In this document: piece after piece, positions 35,454 through 45,345 of the stretch | Layout: every line of letters starts with the position of its first letter | Numbering within the stretch: the first letter of the stretch is position 1 | Source: Thermomucor indicae-seudaticae | Lineage: Eukaryota > Mucoromycota > Mucoromycetes > Mucorales > Lichtheimiaceae | NCBI GenBank assembly: GCA_000787465.1 | Contig: JSYX01000055.1 | Coordinates: 30,995-94,994 of the forward strand | DNA: 64,000 nucleotides | Reading direction: 5' to 3' | Translations under genes and position numbers: made by a program | The notes under the pieces: generated by a model | Seen by the model: the letters and a program-made list of their open reading frames with translations, nothing else | Databases searched by the model: none | What the model was told of the DNA's origin: nothing

Positions 35454-36542
35454 TTAGAAAGATAATTTAAACTTACTATCAATGATGGCTTGGTAAGCTG
35501 CACAAGCGGGCGAGTCTGGATACTCGTCCAGAAAGGAAACGCCCATGTCGCAGCATTTTGCGATTCTTGGATCGAGCGGTATTTTGCCGAGCAACTCGAC
35601 CTGCATCTCCTTTGCCAAAGCCTCAGCGCCACCCGTTGTCGGAGGGAATATGACAGACTCGCCATGGCAGTTGGGACACACAAAGCCAGACATGTTCTCG
35701 ACCACGCCAAGGACGGGAATATTCACTTTGCGACAGAAATCGATTTCTTTACGGACATCCTGTAGTGCGACTTCTTGTGGGGTCGTGATGACGATGGCAC
35801 CATCGATCCCGCTCTCCTTAAGATACTGCGCGACCGACAAATGTTCGTCGGATGTGCCAGGTGGCGTGTCGACCAACAAGTAATCCAATGTGCCCCAATC
35901 CACGTCTTTCAGGAACTGCTTGATCAGGCCGTTCTTTTTCGGACCACGCCAAATCACGGCATCGTCCTTGTCTGGCAGCATAAAGCCAATGCTCATGACA
36001 CCCAGGTTGTCTTGCACGAAGACGGGCTGCCAGCCGGTGTTGCTCTGGTGCACTTGCTCGCCAACAAGTCCCATGATAGTTGGTATGGAAGGGCCGCAAA
36101 TGTCGATATCCATTACGCCAACTTCACGATCTTCGTCATGCGCCAATGCAAAGGCTAGCTGTGACGTAAAGCTCGATTTGCCTACACCTCCTTTGCCTGA
36201 CAGTACCAAGATCTTGTGCTTCACGGTGGACATGCGAGCTGTAATGAGCGGGATCGCTACATCATTCAAGAGAGGAAGACGTTGATTCTTGGACATGGAA
36301 GAGCAACATGTGAGTCCTAGGCTTACCTGGATCAGGACCTTTCGGTGCCGAAGCACAGATATTCTGGTTTGGACAGCCTTGGCAGGCAGAAGCCTTGCCA
36401 GCTTGATCGCTTTCGGTACCCTGCAATGTCCCAAACATTTAGGACCATAATTTGCATCTCAATTCTCGGCCAAAAAAGTGCTTACAGGACAATGCTCAGG
36501 AGCGTTTGAGGGAACACTTTCTTCCGCTCTTGTAGGAGCCAT
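35454..36542 (-). CDS. NBP35: Cytosolic Fe-S scaffold P-loop NTPase NBP35 (NUBP1-like)
   Basis: Three exons (36542-36486, 36420-36327, 36256-35454) encode 317 aa. The N terminus carries the ferredoxin-like Cys motif (C at about 18, then [11 protein letters not shown]), the mark of NBP35 that CFD1 lacks. The rest has [50 protein letters not shown] and GGAEALAKE. It forms the scaffold complex with CFD1, delivering 4Fe-4S clusters through Nar1 and Cia1 to nuclear and cytosolic targets. The C-terminal end is uncertain: a strong GTAAGT donor lies five codons before the stop at 35454, so a spliced alternative end is possible. It lies 70 bp downstream of the SNARE gene on the same strand. Confidence 0.94.
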
Positions 36543-36612
36543 TATATCTTTACAGAAGAACAAAAGAGGGCTTTATTGAGGTTTTGCTTATAAAGCAATT
36601 CGGGAATCGGAG

Positions 36613-37605
36613 TTATCGGAAGAGTGCAAGAAGGACAAAAAAGATGAAGATCAGGACAATAACGATGCATATGGATTCTGTTTGTAATTCATTTTAGTGC
36701 AAAATACCACATCGTCGTTCCAATAATGCTTACTGTTGTCTTTTACTTTTCGACCGACATAATCTAGCTTTTTCCGAGCTTGCCGTAGCCGAGCATCTGT
36801 TCTGTCCACCATGGCCTCTGTCTCGTCAATCAATTCTACATGCGAATCCAGCTCTTCACCAATCATAATGCCGAGTTCTCGTTGTCGGCGAATAGATTCC
36901 GACAATTGATCGAGGTTCCGATCCTGATCTATATTTGGTAACTATAATAAGGCACACTATACGATCATCAAAGACAGTTCTTTCGTTTTTACCATCTATT
37001 ATTCGCTGTTGTAATTGCAAGATTTGGCCGTTCTCAAGGTCACTGGGGTCCACGTCCATCTGATTTGTTGGTGAAAAGCGAACGGTTTTTCCCCGCCGAT
37101 TACCCAAGAGAACTTCTCTAAGCCAAGCAGTTAGCGCTTCTGCCCATCTGCGCAGAATGTTATTTCTAATCCAACCTTGCCGTTTCATCATCTTTACTTC
37201 CGAGTAATGCTTCCAGTTTATCGACTTTGACCTGAAGCTGGATCAACTTGTCTTCGTCCCCCTTTGTGTTGCTATTTATCATGCAGCGCAGGTTAACAAG
37301 CGACCGTTACATGTGCCAGGAAGAGACAGGGAAACTTACGCAACGCCTGCTTCTTCTTCCGCTGAAAGCTGTTGTTCTAAGGTCTTAATGCCATCACGGA
37401 GCTGTGTTAGATTCTTCTGAATTGTGGTCTCATAGTTGTCGTAATTGAGTCTTTAGGAATTGCACAAACAAATTGAGCCGTAGTTTTTTTACTAGCGAAA
37501 AGTCCTGTGCGCATACTTTAGGTCTTTTAACCGGTTCCGTTCAAAGACTATGGATAAAGTATTGTCAGCTAGTAATTCCAGTCGTGATGCGAGCTTGGCG
37601 TCCAT
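36613..37605 (-). CDS. Syntaxin-8-like SNARE
   Basis: Six exons (37605-37517, 37450-37340, 37271-37176, 37117-36993, 36928-36734, 36677-36613) encode 226 aa. An N-terminal helical region (MDAKLASRLELLADN, LEQQLSAEEEAG) precedes the SNARE motif RNLDQLSESIRRQRELG and the following heptads (IGEELDSHVELIDETEAMVD), with a central Gln, and a C-terminal membrane anchor (IVIVLILIFFVLLALF) ending two residues before the stop. Such tail-anchored Qc-SNAREs work in endosome, late Golgi or vacuole fusion; fungal Syn8/Tlg1-type proteins are the closest pattern. The start at 37605 is divergent from the YPK gene with only 130 bp between. Subfamily placement is inference. Confidence 0.85.
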
Positions 37606-37735
37606 AATGCTGCCTTGGGGGGGTGTCAGGAAACCCAGTTTGGTAAATCGGGGTGCCAAAAATAGCGAGGTTCATTTTCGCGGTTCATATGGTAACTTGT
37701 CCTTTCTTCATCTCTTTCTTTTCCACATTGAAACC

Positions 37736-39796
37736 ATGAATTCTTGGAAGCTACCTGGAACAAAGAGTAAGCAAGCAAGCATTGGGCCTGAATAGAAAGG
37801 GGGTCTATTATTAACGGGGTTGTTGATAGAAAACAAGGACACATCATCACAGCCTTTGCAACCGTCTTCGTCATCGCCCTCCTCTCAGTCATCCTCACCC
37901 GTTCCGTCTGCCTCTTCATCACAACATGCCGAACCGAAATCAGGTGTTCTGCTTATACGGGTTTGTGAGGCCCGAGGTATCTCGCTACCACCTGGAGTTA
38001 CAGCGCCATCTCTGCCTCCTCAGCCTGCAGTGCCAGGACCTCGGAGCAATCGTGATTCGCTCACTCGCAAACAGAATTGGTGGCTTCCCTATGTTGTTTT
38101 GGAATTCGACAAGAACGAAATCCTAGTGGACGCTTTGGGCGGCGATACAGCGAATCCAATTTACCATTATCGGGCTCACTTGTAAAGTTATCGCACCCCT
38201 TCTCTCTGTCTCCTTTGCCTTAATTAACAGACCTCCCCCCCTTGATGGTTATTTTAGTGATGTGTCACGAAGCTCAGAAGTGTCTATATCCATCTATTTG
38301 CGTCAACCACCGAAGGCTCAGGATGCCCCTGCTCGCACAACTAATGACTATTTCCTCGGTGCAGCCAAGATCCAGCCCAACTTTGAATCCAATAAGGTCG
38401 ATGATCAAACTCTGACGATTGCCGGTGGTACAGGTGTTATGCACGTCCAACTTTGCTATAAGCCGCAACAAGTATGAAAAAAGAAGAGGGGGATTGCCAC
38501 TGAGAGGGAGACTTACGCTGTGTTATTCTGTTTTCTAGCAAAGCCAGCCGATTGCCTTTGATTCATTCGAGTTGCTCCGAGTTATTGGCCGTGGTAGTTT
38601 TGGAAAGGTGAATAAGCTGGAAAGTGGGAGACTATTGTGATGGTGGGAGACTCACAGGGGAAAGAATAGGTCTATGTTGTGCGAAAAAAGGACACGAACC
38701 GTATCTATGCCATGAAGGTCTTGCGCAAGTCTCGTATCATCTCCAGATCGGAAGTAACGCATACGATGGCCGAAAAGACTGTGCTTGCCAAAGTGAGCAA
38801 CCCATTTATTGTCCCACTCAAGTTTGCATTCCAAAGCCCCGACAAACTGTATTTGGTTTTGGCTTTTATCAACGGTGGAGAACTTTTCCATCACTTGCAG
38901 ATCGAGGGCAAGTTTAGCGAAGAACGATCCAGGTTCTATACAGCCGAACTTCTCAGCGCACTAGAATGCTTGCATGGGTTCAACGTGATTTATCGGTAAG
39001 CGCGACTTGACGCTAAGGGTGTTTGCGCTGTTTATTTAATAAGCGATTTAGTGATTTGAAACCTGAGAATATCCTGATTGATTACAATGGGCATATTGCT
39101 TTGTGTGACTTTGGTCTCTGCAAGCTGAACATGACCGAAAACGAGCGGACAAATACCTTCTGTGGGACTCCGGAATATCTTGCCCCGGAACTGCTGCTTG
39201 GTCAGGGATATACCAAGACTGTCGACTGGTGGACTTTGGGTGTCCTGCTCTACGAGATGATGACCGGTCTTCCGCCGTTCTACGATGAAAACACCAACGA
39301 AATGTATCGAAAGATCCTGCAGGACGAATTACGATTCCCGGATGACATGTCGCCCGAAGCCAAAAGCTTATTAAGAGGGGTAATGTGGAGTATATGACAT
39401 GAAGTCGATGATGGACTGACGATCGGAGATTAGCTTCTCACACGTGATCCCAACGAGCGATTGGGTAACAACGGACCCGAAGAAATTAAAAGTCATCCCT
39501 TCTTTGCTAGCATTGACTGGCGCAAGTTGCTGCAAAAGAAGGTTCAGCCTCCGTTCAAGCCATCAGTGGAAAGCGCATACGATACCACCAACTTTGACGA
39601 AGAATTCACGTCCGAAGAACCCCTTGAATCCGTTGTTGATGAATCCCAGATTTCCAAGACAATGCAGGAACAGTTTGCGGGCTTTACTTATAACCCAGCG
39701 AACGATGGTGTCATGAGCGAAAGCTTCAATGGATCAGGACCTGGTAGTGTAGGCGTGAGCGTAGGTCATTCTCAACAAAGTGGTCCAAGATGGTAA
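37736..39796 (+). CDS. AGC protein kinase, YPK1/Gad8 (SGK) type
   Basis: Seven exons (37736-37766, 37830-38181, 38258-38471, 38539-38607, 38670-38995, 39052-39379, 39434-39796) give 560 aa. The start MNSWKLPGTKK resembles the Ypk/Gad8 N terminus (SWKL). A Ser/Pro linker and a C2-like region (GVLLIRVCEARGISLPPGV) precede the kinase: GRGSFGKV, AMKVLRK, RDLKPENILID, DFGLCK, activation loop TFCGTPEYLAPE (Thr about 365), then the AGC tail with hydrophobic motif FAGFTY (about 521-526). These kinases are activated by Pdk1 at the loop and TORC2 at the hydrophobic motif, and control sphingolipid synthesis, membrane stress and cell integrity. All catalytic residues are present. Confidence 0.95.
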
Positions 39797-40239
39797 ACAG
39801 TTACAATCACATATATAAAGTCATTACTGCTGTTCTTTTGAATCAGACATTCGCAATCTTGAACTTTATTCTTGACTAGAATACATACATTTGGCTTTAA
39901 GCCTTGATCACAGGAAAGAGAGGAATCTGTCGTAGTCACGTCTTGTTTAACCACTCGTGAGCATGTGTGTCTTTCATTTTTCTATTTGGTTTGAGCTATT
40001 ACAAGCGAGCATTGCAAAGAAGAAAGGGCAACGTGTCTTTTGTATCCGAGGCGAATGTCCGAAGGAAATGCTTTCGTACATTGCAAGGGCGACAGTTCAC
40101 GATCATTGTCTGCCGAACTATGCATCTGCCTTGTGTTGTAGATAATTGTGAAATGCAGAACGAGACAGAAGCATGGGCTGATCAAGTTTCAATGAAGGCG
40201 GAACCAGAGTCTGATATCGTCGTGATCAATCAAGCAAAG
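39797..40239. other. Intergenic region between convergent genes
   Basis: 0.44 kb between the kinase stop and the RPAIN-like stop; holds two 3' UTRs. The plus frame 39967-40245 has no domain and runs into the antisense of the next gene. Confidence 0.45.
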
Positions 40240-40713
40240 TTATAACAGAATCTCCATTTCACCGCAGCCACCACAAGTCCAAGTGAGAAAAACCAGCTGA
40301 TTGAGTACAGTTGTCGAGACGCGACTTGACGCATTGCTGCAATTACTAATTGAAGTAATCAGAATGTGTGAAGGCCACTCAAGAGTTTTTCGGGTTACAC
40401 ACCTGTGCTGAGATCGAGCCATGGCAAGCATGCGTTGGATTGTCTCGATGGTCAGCTCTGGCGAATAATCCAAGGATATGTCGAGATTACAGCCTGGACA
40501 GCGAACGCCAGCCGGACAAGGTTCGAGTTGGCGTGCGAGACACTGAGGACAAGTGAATACTTTATGCACTTGAGTTCAAGTTGGCCCCGCCATAACAGGT
40601 GTGTTTTCCGATTTACTCAAGTTCTCGCTGCATTTTCGCTTTGTGCCAAGATCAGAACCAAGCGTTTCGCATATTTGGTCAGACAAGCGTTTTTTCCACT
40701 GAGAATTGGACAT
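40240..40713 (-). CDS. RPA-interacting protein (RPAIN)-like zinc-binding protein
   Basis: Three exons (40713-40617, 40568-40403, 40345-40240) give 122 aa. N terminus: MSNSQWKKRLSDQICETLG, the basic helical start typical of RPAIN (import factor of replication protein A). C terminus: a four-Cys cluster (FTCPQCLARQLEP, GVRCPGCNLDISLD), a linker helix, HSNC, then TWTCGGCGEMEIL near the stop, matching the RPAIN C-terminal zinc-finger pattern. Family proteins escort RPA into the nucleus. The fungal protein is shorter in the middle. The 86 bp between its start and that of the RhoGEF gene is a very short bidirectional promoter. Confidence 0.72.
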
Positions 40714-40799
40714 TTATCCAAAAGAAGAAGAGGCTGACTCTTTGTCAGCAAGCTTGATTTGCTGAGTTCTATATTGCGGGGGTTGGTTATGTTTCACGC

Positions 40800-42584
40800 A
40801 TGGTATTTAAGAAAGGCTTTCTCTGTTTTGTTTTGTTGTTTGGGACTTTGGGTTTTCGGTTGCCAATGCTGCGTAAATCAAAGTCGTGCAAAGAAGAACG
40901 ACGACAACTTAAAGTGACGACTACCAAATTCGAGCGGCCAAAGACGGCAACGTCTTCCCCCACCCAAGAAGATAATCGACATCCGTCACCTTTGCACAAC
41001 TTCTTTATTGAAAAGAGACGATCATGGTCGTCCTCAGTGAGACTGTTGCCTCGACTGCATCGAGGGTCCTCCTCGGAAGGCAAGAGGCTGGAATCGCCCG
41101 AAGAGGAAAGCAGCAAAACGACGTTTCCGTGGCCCTCCATAAGTAGCAGCAGCTGGCGACCCCCGATACTTCAGGTGAAGCGTCACTCTTCGAATCCGTT
41201 GCATTTTACCCGTCCGCAAAGACGTCGTTCGATGACGGTTGAACCGCCGGATCCGCCACCGCGGCTCATCCCTACTGCCCTGCTCGATCCAGTCTTGCGA
41301 CGGCGCTCGAGCTGTCCATCACTCGAGCGATTGATTCCCCATAACGACGGCTCTGCCCTTAGTCTTGCCGACATTCGAGAGAAAAGTAAACCCGGTGTGA
41401 CGGTGCTGCGACAACGGAAAGATACTCGCTCGCCATCTTGTTCTTCGTCCTCATCCTCCTCCTCTTCTTCTTCAGCAGCAGAAGAAGAAGAAACATCCGA
41501 AATACCCAACGTCCTAGATCCAGTGACGCATAAGCCGGTCCTAAAGATTTCCAATATACCACCAAGGTCGATGCGGATGCGACGGCGAACCAGCAAGCGC
41601 AAGGAGCGCAAGGCGCTTCAGGTCTGGCGTTCGTCCTTGGAACAGTCGCTTGCTGAACTGGCACATCTGAACGTACCTTCTGTGGTAAGGGCCTTTTCAG
41701 GACCGGGCAAAGAAGGAAGGACCCACGTTTTGGTTATGTAGCCTGAAAGTAAAAAGGAAAAATACGCATTGACGCGCAAGTTTATCTTGCGCGAGCTGTA
41801 TATGACGGAGATCACGTTTTGGAACCAGTTGCACTATAGCAAAGTGGTAAGAAGAAGTCTAGCTGTCTTCATCTCTCTGGTTCTTTATTTCTTTACTACT
41901 CTCTTTCTAGATGTTTCATGATACGTTGGTTACAGCTATTTCGCGTCATTCGGCGTATGCGCGCAAAGCACACGCGGACGTGTTTGCCAACTTGTTTGAT
42001 CTGATGCAATTTTCAGCACACCTGTTACACAAACTGCGATACCGCTGTGTATCTGTTGACCAGGGCTGGGCAGCAGCGGAAGCGCCCGATTGCGATCTGC
42101 GTATTGGGAAGGTCTTTTGCAGTATTGCCGAAAGGATGATTGTGTTCTTACGGTGCGCTCTTGATTACAAGGCGAATAAGAAGATGGTCGATATGAAGAA
42201 ACATAGCAAGGGATTTGTACGCTATAATGAGGTAAACACGCGCGGCGGCAGTTGTCACTCTGTTCCCGCTCAACAGACAGACTGGTCTAGAAACTATTGG
42301 CAAGAAAGGAAACACGCCAGTTTGATATGAATGATTACTTGATTATCCCCATTCAACGCGTAGCGAGATACCATTTGCTCCTCACAGGTAAGCCCGTCCA
42401 CGCGCGCGCGCGGGGTCGCCGCCGCCGCCTTCTTCTTTAATTTTATTCTCTGCCCGTTAAATCCCCCTTTTCGTTAGACATCAAGAAGCACACGGATCCA
42501 AGTGATCCGGACTATAGAGACATTTTCAAGGCCCAGAAAATTGTGGCTAGTCTGGCGACGGCCATGAATTATGCGCAGAAATGA
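40800..42584 (+). CDS. DH-domain Rho guanine-nucleotide exchange factor
   Basis: Five exons (40800-41684, 41742-41846, 41911-42231, 42291-42387, 42478-42584) encode 504 aa. The first 290 residues are Ser/Arg-rich and disordered with a poly-Ser and Glu run near residue 220. The DH domain fills the rest: FILRELYMTEITFWNQL, then a helix region, FVRYNEKLLARKETRQFDMN, and the diagnostic IIPIQRVARYHLLLTDIKKH. DH domains catalyse GDP release from Rho/Rac/Cdc42. No PH domain follows: the protein ends right after the last DH helix, unlike most fungal RhoGEFs. Met at about residue 23 (40866) is a possible alternative start. The stop is five bases from the convergent RPC17 stop. Confidence 0.87.
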
Positions 42585-42589
42585 GTTAG

Positions 42590-43161
42590 TTACTCAGTAG
42601 CAGCCTCATCCATTTCTTCATCTTGTTGTTCTTCTTCAACCACATCATCTTCTCGTGGCAGAGTTTCCATAACTAGGTACAGCATCCGCTCTAAATCCTC
42701 TTCAGAAAACCGTTCTTCGCACTCTTCAATAAGCTATATGATCCTAAGTTTGAGTTCCTTCTAGTACTGCCATAGAACAGGTGTGTAAATCATTTACCAA
42801 GTAAATATCCACAGCGCTTTTAGGACGCAAGTTCAAGATCTGTAACTTTTCGCCACGTGTGAGATCAAACTGTGAAAATGCTTCGAGAAACTTTTGAATC
42901 TGCTCTGGTGATTGTGTGCTGCATGGTGTCTGTTTAAGGTATTCTGTCAACTGCAACAACATGGGGCGCATTAGCATGATAATAGATTGTCGTCGTTTGG
43001 CATTTGGCGCATGCCTCAAACTGAATGGTTCGAAGATTTTCAGGGTATTCAAGGTCTGGTTGAGCCTCTTGCATTTGTTTCTGCGCTGCTTGCCGTTCTT
43101 GCAATAGGGCAAACACTTCGTAATTGCTCAATAGGGCGGCTCGTGCCTTTTCGATCTTCAT
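42590..43161 (-). CDS. RPC17: RNA polymerase III subunit RPC17 (RPC9/CRCP)
   Basis: Three exons (43161-43015, 42950-42798, 42733-42590) give 147 aa. The protein starts MKIEKARAALLSNYEVFALL, the family's opening, followed by PENLRTIQFE, LTEYLKQTPC, GEKLQILNLRPKSAVDIYL and an acidic end EEQQDEEMDEAATE. RPC17 pairs with RPC25 as the Pol III stalk and contacts TFIIIB at tRNA and 5S genes. The intron at 42951-43014 starts with GC (GAG/GCATGC). Only 30 bp separate its ATG from the upstream VPS37 stop, so its promoter overlaps VPS37 coding sequence, and its stop is 5 bp from that of the convergent RhoGEF gene. Confidence 0.92.
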
Positions 43162-43190
43162 TTTGCAACGGACGGGAGGAAAAATTTCAT

Positions 43191-44437
43191 TCAGCCCGTA
43201 AAAGAGATCCGCTTTATTGTCTTTGGCCGATATTCAGGAAACAAGTTTTCCTTTTGAGCCCTTTCAAGTTTACTGGCCCGGAGATGATATACCTTGCGAA
43301 GCTCTCGAAACTGTTTTACAAAGCTGTCGTGGTCCAGGTTGCCATCCAGAAAGCTTTGCGCCACGGATTCTGATAACTCGTCGGATTCATATACACTGGC
43401 CTTGAGGCGTGTCAGTACTGTGGAAGCCGAAAACCGCTAAAAAAACAGAAGATCAGTAACGAAAAAAGCGACGTCCTCATGTGCTTGACTCACGTTAAAG
43501 GCATCCTGTTGTTGCTTTTCTTTCTCCTCATATTCTGCCAAAAGACTCTGGTACTCTTTATCTAGCTCATTCACCTGCTCACGTAACTTGACCAAACTCT
43601 CTTCCCGGCTCAAGTTCTTATCTAGACATTTCAATTCAGTGACTAGTTATATACACACACAAAGATATACATCCTAACTTACGTGCCAAGTTTTCGTTAC
43701 CGTTCCGAAGTTCCTCTTGTACCGTCTTCATGCTCTGTATGCGTTCCAAAGAATTGAAAAAGAGTTCAAATGCGACATCGTTGTTGAGCAGTTCCTCCAG
43801 CTCTGCCGGACTAAGGAAGGAAAAGGTCAACAACTCATGGTTCAGCCTAACCGTCCGTGAAATTCACCTTTTGTTCAATATCGAGGCATATTCGGCCGTC
43901 GTGAAAACCATGGGAAGTGCCATATAAGAAGTAGAAACTGGTATAGGTGGAGGTGGCCGATGACCATAACTTGCGACAAGAACCATCAACACCTGCTCGC
44001 ATCTCCTTCTTTCCTGTCGACATACCTTTCTTGGTCACTTCTTTTTGTAGGTGGTCGAAGCTCGAATTCTTCGCGAATGTCCTGCACCATTTTGCCAAGA
44101 CTGGTCTGACCAGCTGCCCAGGTGGCTGTTAGGGGATCATGCGTAACGACATCGGATTCAATCCATGCATGTCGTAGGCCTGTCGGTGAGACGGTTATGA
44201 CGGGTGCTACGTTTGGAAACTCGGGTGGTAGGTTGACAAGGAGTGAGATGGAGGAGGAAGACGTGCAAGGTATCTCGTACATTTGGCCCTCGACAATGAC
44301 AGTGACATTGGGGTTATGTGCATAAAGCGAGGCGATCTGCTGCTGCTTCCTGCCGTAATAACGACAAGATATAAATATATTAGTGTCCTCAATCTTTCTA
44401 TTAGCAATGCAGCTTACTGCTCAGAAACATTGGCCAT
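43191..44437 (-). CDS. VPS37: ESCRT-I subunit VPS37 (VPS37A-like with N-terminal UEV-type domain)
   Basis: Six exons (44437-44418, 44349-44026, 43969-43868, 43810-43683, 43621-43494, 43436-43191) encode 315 aa. Residues about 7-110 look like a UEV fold: QQQIASLYAHNPNVTVIVEG, MYEIPC, LVNLPPEFPNVAPVITVSP and an aromatic-rich end. A Pro linker (RPPPPIPVSTSYM) leads to the Mod(r) domain: SPAELEELLNNDVAFELFFN, KNLSREESLVKLREQVNELD, AFNRFSASTVLTRLKAS and SFLDGNLDHDSFVKQF. ESCRT-I sorts ubiquitinated cargo to multivesicular bodies; VPS37 links to VPS23 and VPS28. The N-terminal UEV is a VPS37A feature that budding yeast VPS37 lacks, and there are several AAG-ending introns. Confidence 0.9.
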
Positions 44438-45345
44438 GACGTTCAAACAAGAAGAAAGCGCGCGGAGTCCGCTGCATAGTGGACCTCGACCTCAATTCTT
44501 CACGTTCCCCGCTCCATATTGATATTGCCACAGCCATCTCAGCAAAAACATGCTTATCCTCCTCAAAGAGATGGTAATGATTCTCTGCTACATTGCAGGC
44601 AATAGCAAGTAGAGGTCCTTAGCTCCTCTTCTTGAGGAACCACCCTGAAATTTTGACTACATAGAGCATTTCAAATGATTTACAGCAGACTTCATATAGT
44701 GGCGAAAACAAAGGGTCCAAAAAAAGAGCAAAATTACGCTGTGCAGTCGTTCTGTTTCTTCTCCAACCCATGTGGAATCTTCAGTCGTTTACTTCTGATT
44801 GTACAATATGGCGGCATTCTGTGCCGTGCTAGAATCCTTAGTAAGAAGCCCGCTGGAGCTCAGGGCTGTTGCTCGTCTCAGGCAGAAGTTGTGCTTCTTT
44901 AAAAATGCATGTATGTCCAGGAATATGTTTTATTATTTTTCATATGCACCTCTCACTCATCAAGAGGTCTTACGCTGTTTGCCTGGTCAAAACATATCGT
45001 ACGTTTGAGTTTTTGAAGCTTTAACGATCGATGCTACTGTTGCATACTGCGGGTACAGTAAGCATTTTCTCTAGTATCTATGTTGGAAAATCTTATTGCG
45101 GTCACGAAGAACATATCTGGCTATCAGTAATTGCTTAGCAACAGCAATTACGTGTACTCTTTCTACAGGGTACATTACAGGAGTTGAACTTTTTTCCTGA
45201 GATGCAGAAACTCACCGGGACAAACGGGCTTACAGTGACGTGTCGATCCCGCGCCGCTTTTCGATGGATCGACTTTGTGAAACCTGGTTGCTTAAATCCT
45301 TTCAACCTTATATATCTTGTCTTTTTTCATGAGTACCTCTCCGAC
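44438..45345. other. Intergenic region between divergent genes
   Basis: 0.9 kb upstream of both VPS37 and the PX gene. A TTATATATC stretch lies at 45308-45317. Short frames are unsupported. No RNA gene found. Confidence 0.45.

Noticed and set aside
36257..36434. N-terminal extension of the NBP35 frame without splicing
   Set aside because: It reads through two good introns and lacks the four-Cys motif that the spliced exons supply.
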